Below, one piece after another: positions 18,531 to 26,429 of a stretch of 64,000 nucleotides of DNA (positions are counted from its first letter, which is position 1; each line of letters begins with the position of its first letter). The notes beneath the pieces are model-generated. The model worked only from the letters and a program-made list of their open reading frames with translations. It did no database searches and was not told the DNA's origin. Origin of the DNA: a bacterium. Its GTDB lineage: Bacteria; Actinomycetota; Thermoleophilia; Miltoncostaeales; Miltoncostaeaceae. The stretch spans positions 1 through 64,000 of the forward strand of contig JAPOLI010000003.1 of assembly GCA_029977205.1 (NCBI GenBank). Reading direction: 5' to 3'. The position numbers were made by a program, and so were the translations under genes.

Positions 18531-20171
18531 CTGCCGGGCGACACACCCCCGACCGTCGGTGATCGGCTGATCGAGGCCATCCGGTCGGCTGGTTGCGACC
18601 GCGTGTTCGGCGTGCCGGGCGACTTCACCCTGCTGCTGAACCACCTGCTCGACCAGCAGCCCGGCCTCTTCGTGGGCACCTGCGATGAGCAGGGCGCCGG
18701 GTTCGCAGCCGACGCCTACGCACGGCTGCGTGGCATCGGCGTGGTGATGGTCACCTGGGGCGTCGGGGGGCTCAAGCTGGTGAACAGCACGGCACAGGCC
18801 TGGGCCGAGAGCGTGCCCGTGGTGGTCATCTCCGGGGCACCCGGCCTCGGCGAGCGGGCGGGTGATCCGCTCCTGCACCACAAGGTGAAGGATTTCGCGA
18901 CGCAGATGCGCGTGATGCAGGACGTCACCGAGTACGCCGCATACGTGGACGACCCACAGACCGCGCCCCGCATCATCGCCGAGGCCTTCGCGACAGCACG
19001 ACGTGAGTGCAGGCCCGTGTACCTGGAGATCCCGCGCGACATCGTGGGGGAGCCGTGCGGCCCCCTGCCGGAGATCCCGCCCCCTCCGGACGCTGAGCCC
19101 GACCCCGAGGTGCTCGCAGCGTGCCTGGACGACCTGCAGCGCGAGCTCGATGCAGCCGCGCGCCCCGCGATCATCTCCGGAGTGCTCGTCGCGCGGCTCG
19201 GTCTGCAGGCGCACCTCGACGCGATTGCACGGGCAACCGGGTATCCGGTGGCCGAGACGCTGCTCGGCAAGTCATCGGTGGGATCCGACGATCCCTGGTT
19301 CCGGGGCGTCTACGCAGGCGCGATCAGCTCCGACACCCATGTGCGGGAGTTGATCGACAACGCCGACCGCGTCCTGGTGCTGGGCGCGTACATCAGCGAC
19401 CTCAACACAGGCCTGTTCACGACGGGCCTCGAGCGCGCCCACACGATCATCTCCCACCAGAAGACCACGCACGTGGGCGTGCGCGGGTACGACGGCGTCG
19501 GGATGGCAGCGGTGATGCGGGGCCTCGTGGATCGCCTTGGCGCCACGGTGTCGGACCGCCAGCCCGGACCACGCTTGCGCCCGCCGTTCACCGCCTCGCC
19601 CGGCGAGCCGCTGAGCGCCCGCGCGCTGTTCGAGGCCCTTCGCGCGCGCCTGGGGCACGGGCACACCATCATCGCGGAGGCCGGGGACTCCCTGTTCGGC
19701 AGCGCAGACCTACGCCCCGAGGAGTCCGGGTTCCTCGCAACCGCCTACTACGCCTCCCTCGGATACGCCGTGCCGGCCGCGCTCGGGGCCGGACTCGCGC
19801 GCCCGGATCGCCGGCCGGTCGTGATCGTGGGCGACGGAGCCTTCCAGATGACGGCGCTCGAGCTCGCGGGCATGGCGCGCGCCGGGGTGCATCCGGTCGT
19901 CGTGGTCATCAACAACGGCGGCTACGCGACAGAGCGCCCGATGATGGCGGGCGCATTCAATGACGTGCCACAGATGCGCTACGCGATGTTTCCCGAGGCC
20001 CTGGGCTCGGGCAGCGGCGTGCGCGCCGACACCGAGGATGCCTTCGCCGAGGCCCTCGACACGGCCCTTGCAGACGATTCACAGCCATGGCTCATCGAGG
20101 CCATCACCCCGCCGGACGACATCAGCCCGCAACTGCGTAACCTCACGGCGGAACTCGGCAAGCGCGTATAG
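18531..20171 (+). CDS. thiamine diphosphate-dependent 2-oxo acid decarboxylase (pyruvate/indolepyruvate decarboxylase type), apparent CTG start
   Basis: About 546 residues, the usual size for this family. The N terminus TVGDRLIEAIRSAGCDRVFG is family-typical. The cofactor Glu lies in GTCDEQGAGFAADAYARL (about residue 53), the active-site HH pair in LLHHKVKDF, and the ThDP/Mg motif runs from VGDGAFQMTALEL to VVVINNGGYATER. The HH pair supports a pyruvate, indolepyruvate or phenylpyruvate decarboxylase rather than acetolactate synthase. The first standard start is GTG 18603, which would cut off the conserved first 24 residues; the only reasonable start is CTG 18531, 5 nt after the infA stop. 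The substrate is not determinable by eye. Confidence 0.85.
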   Translation: MPGDTPPTVGDRLIEAIRSAGCDRVFGVPGDFTLLLNHLLDQQPGLFVGTCDEQGAGFAADAYARLRGIGVVMVTWGVGGLKLVNSTAQAWAESVPVVVISGAPGLGERAGDPLLHHKVKDFATQMRVMQDVTEYAAYVDDPQTAPRIIAEAFATARRECRPVYLEIPRDIVGEPCGPLPEIPPPPDAEPDPEVLAACLDDLQRELDAAARPAIISGVLVARLGLQAHLDAIARATGYPVAETLLGKSSVGSDDPWFRGVYAGAISSDTHVRELIDNADRVLVLGAYISDLNTGLFTTGLERAHTIISHQKTTHVGVRGYDGVGMAAVMRGLVDRLGATVSDRQPGPRLRPPFTASPGEPLSARALFEALRARLGHGHTIIAEAGDSLFGSADLRPEESGFLATAYYASLGYAVPAALGAGLARPDRRPVVIVGDGAFQMTALELAGMARAGVHPVVVVINNGGYATERPMMAGAFNDVPQMRYAMFPEALGSGSGVRADTEDAFAEALDTALADDSQPWLIEAITPPDDISPQLRNLTAELGKRV

Positions 20172-20368
20172 ACGCTGATCCGCGGGAAAACGCTGCTCAG
20201 AACACGGTTGTGTCTTGCCATCCGAGACACGGAGTAGCGTCATCGGCGTCGGGCGTCCCCCCTTGACGGATCCCCGGCACCGGCGTTCGCGCCAGCAGGC
20301 CCCGCGGTTCTCGGCAGGCTGCGGGGCCTGTCTACGTCAGGAACGGCAGACGGCGGCCGCCACGGACC
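20172..20368. other. gap between convergent decarboxylase and mtnA genes
   Basis: 197 bp between two stop codons. It contains a small hairpin (20210-20230, GTGTCT/AGACAC), a TAGCGT that could be a -10 box (20235-20240), and a strong hairpin at 20296-20330. No tRNA-like or protein-like sequence was seen. A short untranslated transcript is possible but unproven. Confidence 0.4.
20296..20330. terminator. 10-bp stem hairpin between convergent genes
   Basis: CAGGCCCCGC (20296-20305) pairs perfectly with GCGGGGCCTG (20321-20330) around a 15-nt loop. It is well placed to stop transcription from either side. No U-run follows. Confidence 0.5.
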
Positions 20369-21445
20369 TCAGTGGTCGGCGGAATCCCAGGCGTCGCGCA
20401 GGGAGCGCTCGTAGGGCGCGCGGTGCACACCCTGCTCGGTGACGATCGCGCTCACCAGGCGCGCGGGGGTGCGATCGAAGGCGGGATTGGCCACCGGAGC
20501 GTCGGGGGATGACGCCGGACGCCCGAACAGGGCGAGGCCGCGGACCTCATCCGCCGCCCTCTCCTCCACCGGAATCTCCGCGGCGGAGGGCATCGAGAGG
20601 TCGAGCGTTGACGTCGGCGCCGCCACGATGAAGGGGATGCCGTGCTCGCGGGCGAGGATCGCGACCCCGTAGGTGCCGATCTTGTTGACCACATCCCCAT
20701 TGGCCGCGATCCGGTCGGCCCCCACCACCACGTGCGTCACGCGCCCCTGTGACATCAGCATCGCCGCCATGTTGTCGCTGATCAGGGTGAACGGGATGCC
20801 ATCCTGGGCCAGCTCCCAGGCCGTGAGCCGCGAGCCCTGCAGCAGCGGGCGGGTCTCATCCACGATCACCGTTACCGTCGGGTCAGCCTCATGCGCGGCA
20901 CGGATCACACCGAGCGCCGTGCCGTAGCCACCCGTGGCCAGCGCGCCGGCATTGCAGTGCGTGAGGATGCTGGCCCCGCGGATGAACAGCGGCACGGCGT
21001 GGAGCCCCATGGCGTGGCAGCGATCCACCTCATCAGCGTGGATCGCCCGCGCTGCGTCTGCGAGCTCCGCCGCGATCTCGTCGGGCGTGCCCTCGTGGTC
21101 GGCCACGATTCCGGCCATGCGGTCCACGGCCCACGCGAGGTTCACTGCCGTGGGACGCGCGTCGCGCAGTTCAGCGATGGCGCGGCCCATCTCCGCGTCA
21201 AACGACTGGCGCGTGGAGCTCGTGGCGGCCGCGCCATGAGCCGCGAGCGCCACGCCCATCGCTCCGGCGACACCGATGGCAGGGGCTCCGCGCACCACCA
21301 TGGCCTTGATCGCATCCACCACCTCGGGCCAGGCCGTGAGCGTGACGTGCACGACGTCGCCGGGGAGGCGCGTCTGGTCGAGCATGACCACGGCACCGTC
21401 ACGGAGGGCCAGGATGTCCTCGGGGGCGAGGCCGGGCGGAGGCAT
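20369..21445 (-). CDS. mtnA: S-methyl-5-thioribose-1-phosphate isomerase
   Basis: 358 residues of the eIF2B-like isomerase family. Typical MtnA blocks are MVVRGAPAIGVAGAMGVAL (about 48), ILTHCNAGALATGGYGTALG with the catalytic Cys (about 158) and VVVGADRIAANGDVVNKIGTY with the catalytic Asp (about 240). It isomerises methylthioribose-1-phosphate to the ribulose form in methionine salvage. It is 53 nt downstream of ahcY, linking two branches of sulfur-methyl metabolism. AGGGG lies 5 nt before ATG 21445. Confidence 0.92.
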   Translation of the reverse strand: MPPPGLAPEDILALRDGAVVMLDQTRLPGDVVHVTLTAWPEVVDAIKAMVVRGAPAIGVAGAMGVALAAHGAAATSSTRQSFDAEMGRAIAELRDARPTAVNLAWAVDRMAGIVADHEGTPDEIAAELADAARAIHADEVDRCHAMGLHAVPLFIRGASILTHCNAGALATGGYGTALGVIRAAHEADPTVTVIVDETRPLLQGSRLTAWELAQDGIPFTLISDNMAAMLMSQGRVTHVVVGADRIAANGDVVNKIGTYGVAILAREHGIPFIVAAPTSTLDLSMPSAAEIPVEERAADEVRGLALFGRPASSPDAPVANPAFDRTPARLVSAIVTEQGVHRAPYERSLRDAWDSADH

Positions 21446-21498
21446 GCTGCCCCTGCCCGACCCCGCCCCCGGGTCGATACCGCCTGACTCGGCGGTGC

Positions 21499-22767
21499 TC
21501 AGGTGCCCTGATCCCAGGACGCCAGGTACTTCTCCTGCTCCTCGGTGAGGGCATCAATCTCCACGCCCATCGAGTAGAGCTTGAGCCGGGCGATCTCGGC
21601 GTCGATCTCCTCGGGCACCACGTAGACGGTGTTCTCGAGGGAGGCCGCGTTCTGGGCCATGTACTCAGCCGACAGCGCCTGGTTGGCGAAGCTCATGTCC
21701 ATCACAGCGGCCGGGTGACCCTCGGCGGACGCCAGGTTCAGCAGGCGGCCTTCTGCCAGCAGGTACACCTTGCGGCCATTGCGCAGCGAGTACTCCTGCA
21801 CGAACGGACGCACCTCACGCGAGCCGTCTGCCAGCTCGTCGAGGCCGGGGATGTCGATCTCGACGTTGAAGTGACCGGTGTTGGCGATGATCGCGCCATC
21901 CTTCATGTGCTCGAAGTGCTCGCGGCGCAGGACGTGGATGTTGCCGGTGGCGGTGATGAAGACATCACCCTCCTTGGCGGCATCGGCCACGGTCATCACC
22001 TCGAAGCCATCCATGACCGCCTCGAGGGCAGCAAGCGGATCAACCTCGATCACGATGACGTGGGCGCCCATTCCCTTGAGGCGCGAGGCCAGGCCGCGGC
22101 CGCACCATCCGTACCCGCCGACCACGCACTTGCGCCCGGCGATCAGGATGTTGGTCGCGCGGAGAAGGCCGTCAAGCGTGCTCTGGCCGGTGCCGTACCG
22201 GTTGTCGAACATGTGCTTGGTGTTGGCCTCGTTTACGGCGACCACGGGGAAGGCCAGCTTGCCCTCGGCCTCGAGGGCCTTGAGGCGGATTACGCCGGTG
22301 GTGGTCTCCTCCGTGCCGCCGATGATGCCGTCGAGCATCTCGCGGCGGTCCCCGTGGAGAACACCGATCACGTCGGCGCCGTCGTCCATGGTGATCTGCG
22401 GCGCGTGATCGATGGCCGCAGTCAGGTGCGAGTAGTAGGTGTCCTCGTCCTCGCCCTTGATCGCGTAGGTCGAGATTCCGTACTCCTGGACGAGCGCGGC
22501 AGCGACGTCGTCCTGCGTGGAGAGCGGGTTGGACGCCACGAGCACCACGTCCGCACCACCCGCCTTGAGCGTGCGGGCGAGGTTGGCGGTCTCCGTTGTC
22601 ACGTGGAGGCATGCCGAGATGCGCAGTCCCTCAAGGGGGCGCTCCTTCTCGAAGCGCTCGCGAATCTGGGCGAGCACGGGCATGTCCCGATCGGCCCACT
22701 CGATGCGCTGGCGACCGAGGCCGGCCAGGCCGAGATCGGCCACGTGGTGGTTGGCGGTTGTCGACAC
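21499..22767 (-). CDS. ahcY: adenosylhomocysteinase
   Basis: 422 residues. SAHH signatures are present: [30 protein letters not shown] and the NAD-binding [19 protein letters not shown] (about 218). It hydrolyses S-adenosylhomocysteine to adenosine and homocysteine, keeping methylation running. Length is that of the short bacterial/archaeal form. GTG 22767 is set by AAGGGA 7 nt upstream. A TACCCT -10 box (22801-22806) gives a short leader, too short for a SAH riboswitch, and I see none. Confidence 0.95.
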   Translation of the reverse strand: MSTTANHHVADLGLAGLGRQRIEWADRDMPVLAQIRERFEKERPLEGLRISACLHVTTETANLARTLKAGGADVVLVASNPLSTQDDVAAALVQEYGISTYAIKGEDEDTYYSHLTAAIDHAPQITMDDGADVIGVLHGDRREMLDGIIGGTEETTTGVIRLKALEAEGKLAFPVVAVNEANTKHMFDNRYGTGQSTLDGLLRATNILIAGRKCVVGGYGWCGRGLASRLKGMGAHVIVIEVDPLAALEAVMDGFEVMTVADAAKEGDVFITATGNIHVLRREHFEHMKDGAIIANTGHFNVEIDIPGLDELADGSREVRPFVQEYSLRNGRKVYLLAEGRLLNLASAEGHPAAVMDMSFANQALSAEYMAQNAASLENTVYVVPEEIDAEIARLKLYSMGVEIDALTEEQEKYLASWDQGT

Positions 22768-22800
22768 AGATAAATCCCTTGTTCGCTTGGAAGCGCCGGG

Positions 22801-22806
22801 AGGGTA
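22801..22806 (-). promoter_or_regulatory. -10 box TACCCT upstream of ahcY
   Basis: Minus-strand TACCCT, 33 nt before GTG 22767, with AAGGGA (22775-22780) as ribosome site in the leader. Confidence 0.4.
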
Positions 22807-22846
22807 CCAGCGCCCCCGGCCCAGACCGCCGTTCTTCCCGCGCCTC

Positions 22847-22870
22847 GGTGCCTGTCACCCTGTCCACAGG
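22847..22870. repeat. REP-like palindromic repeat, copy 3
   Basis: GGTGCCTGTCACC followed by CTGTCCACAGG. On the minus strand this has the same order as copies 1 and 2 (CCTGTGGACA, then the GGTG-N5-CACC unit), but with the 5-nt centre inverted. It lies in the gap between ahcY and the PGI/PMI gene. Confidence 0.6.
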
Positions 22871-22879
22871 GACGAACTG

Positions 22880-22915
22880 CCCTTTGGGGTGGCGGGTTTG
22901 TCCCTTGGGGTGCGC
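22880..22915. repeat. short imperfect direct repeat beside REP-like copy 3
   Basis: CCCTTTGGGGTGGCG (22880-22894) and CCCTTGGGGTGCGC (22902-22915) repeat a self-complementary core (CCC-TT-GGG). They are probably part of the same accumulated repeat cluster. Confidence 0.45.
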
Positions 22916-22951
22916 TTTGCGGGGCGGTGCGTGCGGGAGATGGGGCGGCGG

Positions 22952-24052
22952 CTAGATCGAGCCGCTCTCCCCGGCGTTGAGGCGCTGATTTCCCGTGGTG
23001 GCGAGGCCCTCCTTCAGGGTGCCGATGCTGTCAACCGGGTTCGGGTCGACCCTCCGGAGGCACGCGGCGTAGAGGGAGACGTAGTCGCCGAGCAGCACGA
23101 GGTCGATGACACGGGCCAGGAGGGTGTCCCCCTCCCCCTCGATCGTGAGGACGTCCGTGACGCTCGACCGGATGATCTCGCGCGTCAGGGCGAGACGGCG
23201 CTCCACCTGGCGGTGCTGGCGCGGATCGCGGAGCATCACCACCTGCGCCTGGTCGCCGAATGCGCCCGCCTCCTCCCAGCCCACGATCTCGTTGTGGTTC
23301 ATCTCGGGGAGGGCAGCCCAGAACGCCGGTTGCTTGGCGTTCTCGTTGAACTGGCACTTCCAGCGGAATGCCACGCCGGCCGTCACCTCGGCGCCATAGA
23401 CCACGGGCACCTTGTCGTAGAGGCGCATCGCCACCTGCTTGGCGGGATTGGCCTCGGTGGGGCGGTCCGGTCCGTACGCGTCGATCGCCGCGCCGATGGC
23501 GTCGCGGGCGGCGTCGAGTTCGGCGTCCTGCGGGGGGATCACCTCCAGCCGGGAGAGCAGCACCACCGCGGGAATCAGCATGTGCAACAGCGCCATGCGG
23601 GGCTGAAGCCCACCGGGAATGGGGAGAACCGGCACGCCGTGCCGCGCGTTGTACCAGCTGTCCAGCTTGCCGCCGCTCGTGATGCCGATTGCCGGCGACT
23701 CGCGCTCGAGCGCCTGCATGGCGGCAGTGAGCGTCTCCTCCGTCTCACCCGAGTACGACATGAGCATGGCGAGGGTGTGATCGCCGGCCCAGCCCGGGAG
23801 GTAGTAGCCGCGATGCACCGTCAGCGGGATGCGCGTGCTCTCGTAGTACGTGCTGGCGATGAGGTCGCCGGCGATCGCCGAGCCACCCATGCCGCAGATG
23901 ATGACGTTGCTGATGGCATCAGCGCCGAAGGGCAGCTCGAGGGCCTCCGCCCCCGCACGGGCGGCGTCGAACACCTCGACGGACCCCGCGAGGCCATCGA
24001 GGAGACCCGCGCGATCGGTCGCCAGCACTTCGGGAAGGTCGAGTTCGGCCAT
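22952..24052 (-). CDS. bifunctional phosphoglucose/phosphomannose isomerase-type SIS protein
   Basis: 366 residues. The SIS sugar-isomerase domain starts with NVIICGMGGSAIAGDLIAS (about 48) and has LMSYSGETEETLTAA (about 97). The C-terminal half carries FNENAKQPAFWAALPEMNHNEIVGW, a block characteristic of the bifunctional PGI/PMI family of archaea and actinobacteria. It interconverts fructose-6-P with glucose-6-P and mannose-6-P and so feeds the sugar-nucleotide genes upstream. Its own leaderless promoter (TAGCCT, 7 nt before ATG) lies in the 17-nt gap after the nucleotidyltransferase gene. Confidence 0.9.
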   Translation of the reverse strand: MAELDLPEVLATDRAGLLDGLAGSVEVFDAARAGAEALELPFGADAISNVIICGMGGSAIAGDLIASTYYESTRIPLTVHRGYYLPGWAGDHTLAMLMSYSGETEETLTAAMQALERESPAIGITSGGKLDSWYNARHGVPVLPIPGGLQPRMALLHMLIPAVVLLSRLEVIPPQDAELDAARDAIGAAIDAYGPDRPTEANPAKQVAMRLYDKVPVVYGAEVTAGVAFRWKCQFNENAKQPAFWAALPEMNHNEIVGWEEAGAFGDQAQVVMLRDPRQHRQVERRLALTREIIRSSVTDVLTIEGEGDTLLARVIDLVLLGDYVSLYAACLRRVDPNPVDSIGTLKEGLATTGNQRLNAGESGSI

Positions 24053-24059
24053 GGGGAGG

Positions 24060-24065
24060 AGGCTA
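24060..24065 (-). promoter_or_regulatory. -10 box TAGCCT of the PGI/PMI gene, leaderless type
   Basis: Minus-strand TAGCCT ends 7 nt before ATG 24052 inside a 17-bp intergenic gap. Confidence 0.45.
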
Positions 24066-24069
24066 CCGG

Positions 24070-25134
24070 TCAGTCCGCGGCAACGGAGGCGCCCGTCGGG
24101 ATCGACTCCGGCCCGACCACCACGGAGCCGGGGGCGATCGTGGCGCCGTCCCCGACGACCACCAGGTCCTCGAGCCGGGCGCCGTCACCCACGGTGACGT
24201 CACGGCCGAGGACGGATCCGGCGATCGCGGCACCGGCGCCCACGCGGGACCCGCTGCCGATCACGGATGACCCCACCCGAGCAGCCGGGCCAATCGCGGC
24301 CCCCGGCCCCACGCACGCCCCGGGCTCGATCGTCGCCGCGGAGTCCACCTGGGCGTCCGGAGCGATCCATGACGATCCGGGCGACGGGATGAATCCCACG
24401 GCGCCCGCGAGCACGTCGAGGTGCGCATCGAGATATGAGGCCGGAGTGCCGATGTCACGCCAGTAGCAGTCCGACGCGAGCGCACCGACGCCCCCGCGCT
24501 CCGCGAGCAACGGGAACGTGTCCCGCTCGATGGAGACCTGCTCACCACGCGGAATCGCCGCGCGCGCGCCCGGGGTGAGCACGTAGGTACCGGCGTTGAT
24601 CCGGTACGGCTCACCGGGGATGAGTTCGTCGGGGCCGGGCTTCTCGACGAAGGCACTCACGCGCCCATCGGCGTCGGTGCGCACCAGGCCGAAGGCGCTG
24701 GGGTCCTCCACAGGCGTCAGCGCGATGGTGGCCTCGGCGCCGAGGCCCCGGTGATGCGCGACGAGCGCTGCGAGGTCGAGGTCGGTGAGGATGTCGCCAT
24801 TCAGCACGAACACGTCATCTTCCGTGAGGAGGTCCTCGGCGTTCGCGATCGCACCGGCGGTGCCCAGGGGCTCCGGGTCCACGACGTATCCCATCTCCAG
24901 GCCCCGCGCCGCGCCATCCCCGAAGTACGCCTCGATCTCGCGCGGGCGGTAGCCGCATGAGAACACGATGCGGTTCACGCCGGCACGTGCCAGGTGATCG
25001 ACCTGCCGCTCCACGAAGGGCAGGCCCATGAGCGACAGCATCGGCTTCGGGATGGTGTCGGTGAGGGGCCGCATGCGCGTTCCCTGGCCGCCGACGAGGA
25101 TGACGGCCTGGGTGACTCCCGCGTCCCCGCTCAC
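24070..25134 (-). CDS. sugar-phosphate nucleotidyltransferase with left-handed beta-helix
   Basis: 354 residues. The N-terminal nucleotidyltransferase domain starts AVILVGGQGTRMRPLTDTIPKP (the GG-x-GTR nucleotide loop, about 11-20). The metal-site Asp is in FVLNGDILTDLDLA. From about residue 250 hexapeptide repeats form a left-handed helix ending near the C terminus. The family makes GDP-mannose, UDP- or dTDP-glucose-type donors; the order PGI/PMI - nucleotidyltransferase - dehydrogenase suggests envelope polysaccharide precursors. Exact nucleotide and sugar are unknown. The start overlaps the dehydrogenase stop by 4 nt. Confidence 0.88.
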   Translation of the reverse strand: MSGDAGVTQAVILVGGQGTRMRPLTDTIPKPMLSLMGLPFVERQVDHLARAGVNRIVFSCGYRPREIEAYFGDGAARGLEMGYVVDPEPLGTAGAIANAEDLLTEDDVFVLNGDILTDLDLAALVAHHRGLGAEATIALTPVEDPSAFGLVRTDADGRVSAFVEKPGPDELIPGEPYRINAGTYVLTPGARAAIPRGEQVSIERDTFPLLAERGGVGALASDCYWRDIGTPASYLDAHLDVLAGAVGFIPSPGSSWIAPDAQVDSAATIEPGACVGPGAAIGPAARVGSSVIGSGSRVGAGAAIAGSVLGRDVTVGDGARLEDLVVVGDGATIAPGSVVVGPESIPTGASVAAD

Positions 25135-26429
25135 GAGGGGGCGACCCGCCCCATGCCCTCGTAGGCGAAACCGGCCGCGACAGCCGCGACGGGGTCAAGG
25201 GCGTTGCGTCCGTCCACCAGCACGGCGCCGCGCATCACCCGGGCCACCTTCGCCCAGTCGAGCCCGGTGATCTCCGGCCATTCGGTCACGAGCACCACGG
25301 CATCGGCGCCGGTCACGCACTCCCACGGGTCGTCGAAGAACTCCACCCCGCGCACCGTGTGCCGGGCGGCCTCGATGGCCACCGGGTCATATGCGCGCAC
25401 GTTCGCCGCCTCGGCGAGAAGGCGCGCGGCCAGCACCACGCTCGATGCCTCGCGCATGTCATCGGTGCCCGGCTTGAACGCGAGGCCCAGCAGCGCGATC
25501 TCGCGGCCCTCGAGGTCACCCAGATGCCTCTTGAGCTTGCCGACCACCCTGCGTTTTTGCAGCTCGTTGACCTCGATGACCGAGGTGAGCAGCTGGAAGT
25601 GGTACCCGCTGTTTCCGGCCAGCTGCTTGAGCGCGCTGACGTCCTTGGGGAAGCACGACCCGCCGAAGCCGACGCCCGCCGAGAGGAACTTCGGGCCGAT
25701 GCGCGCATCGAGCCCCATGCCCTCGGCCAGCGCGCGCACGTCGGCGCCGGCGGCCTCGCACACCTCGGCGATCGCGTTGATGAACGAGATCTTGGTCGCC
25801 AGGAAGGCATTGGAGGCGTACTTGATCATCTCGGCGGTGGGAACAGCGGTGCGAAGGATCGGCGCGCCGAGCGGCTCATAGAGCTCAGCCACCCTGTCGC
25901 CATCTGCCGCGCGGAAGTCACCGATCACCACCCGATCGGGGCTCAGGAAGTCGCTGATGGCAACTCCCTCTTTCAGGAACTCCGGGTTGGAGCAGTAGCC
26001 CACATGCTCAAGGCCGCGCTTGTCGAGCTCCGCGCGCACCCGCTCGCCTGTTCCCACCGGAACGGTGCTCTTCATCACCAGCACGTGATCAGCGCTGGCA
26101 CCGGTGGCCTCCAGCTCATCGAGCACGCCCATCACGCGCGAGAGATCGGCGTCCCCTGAGTGGGTGGGCGGGGTGTCGACCGCGATGAAGACGATCTGCG
26201 ATGCCTCGAGCATCTCGTTGAGATCCAGCGTGGCGCGCAGGCGGTCGGCGCACTCGTGCATCAGCTGGGACAGGCCCTCCTCGTGGATCGGCGGCTGGCC
26301 CTCTTTGATCATGCGGACCTTGGACTCGTCGATATCGCGCAGGGTCACCTGGTGGCCCATCGAGGCCAGACAGGCCCCGGTCACCAGGCCGACATATCCG
26401 GCCCCGATCACTCCGATGCGCGCAGGCAT
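25131..26429 (-). CDS. UDP-glucose/GDP-mannose 6-dehydrogenase family protein
   Basis: 432 residues. The NAD-binding GVIGAGYVGLVTGACLA is at residues 5-21. The central domain has NPEFLKEGVAI, and the catalytic Cys is in GFGGSCFPKDV (about 258). The C-terminal UDP-binding domain has LGLAFKPGTDDMREA. It oxidises the C6 alcohol of a sugar nucleotide to the acid in two NAD-dependent steps (UDP-glucose to UDP-glucuronate most commonly). The start overlaps the LCP gene stop (TGATG), so they are coupled. Confidence 0.93.
   Translation of the reverse strand: MPARIGVIGAGYVGLVTGACLASMGHQVTLRDIDESKVRMIKEGQPPIHEEGLSQLMHECADRLRATLDLNEMLEASQIVFIAVDTPPTHSGDADLSRVMGVLDELEATGASADHVLVMKSTVPVGTGERVRAELDKRGLEHVGYCSNPEFLKEGVAISDFLSPDRVVIGDFRAADGDRVAELYEPLGAPILRTAVPTAEMIKYASNAFLATKISFINAIAEVCEAAGADVRALAEGMGLDARIGPKFLSAGVGFGGSCFPKDVSALKQLAGNSGYHFQLLTSVIEVNELQKRRVVGKLKRHLGDLEGREIALLGLAFKPGTDDMREASSVVLAARLLAEAANVRAYDPVAIEAARHTVRGVEFFDDPWECVTGADAVVLVTEWPEITGLDWAKVARVMRGAVLVDGRNALDPVAAVAAGFAYEGMGRVAPS

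Noticed and set aside
22768-22846. SAH or SAM riboswitch upstream of ahcY
   Set aside because: The likely transcript leader is under 35 nt and shows no fitting pseudoknot or stem arrangement.
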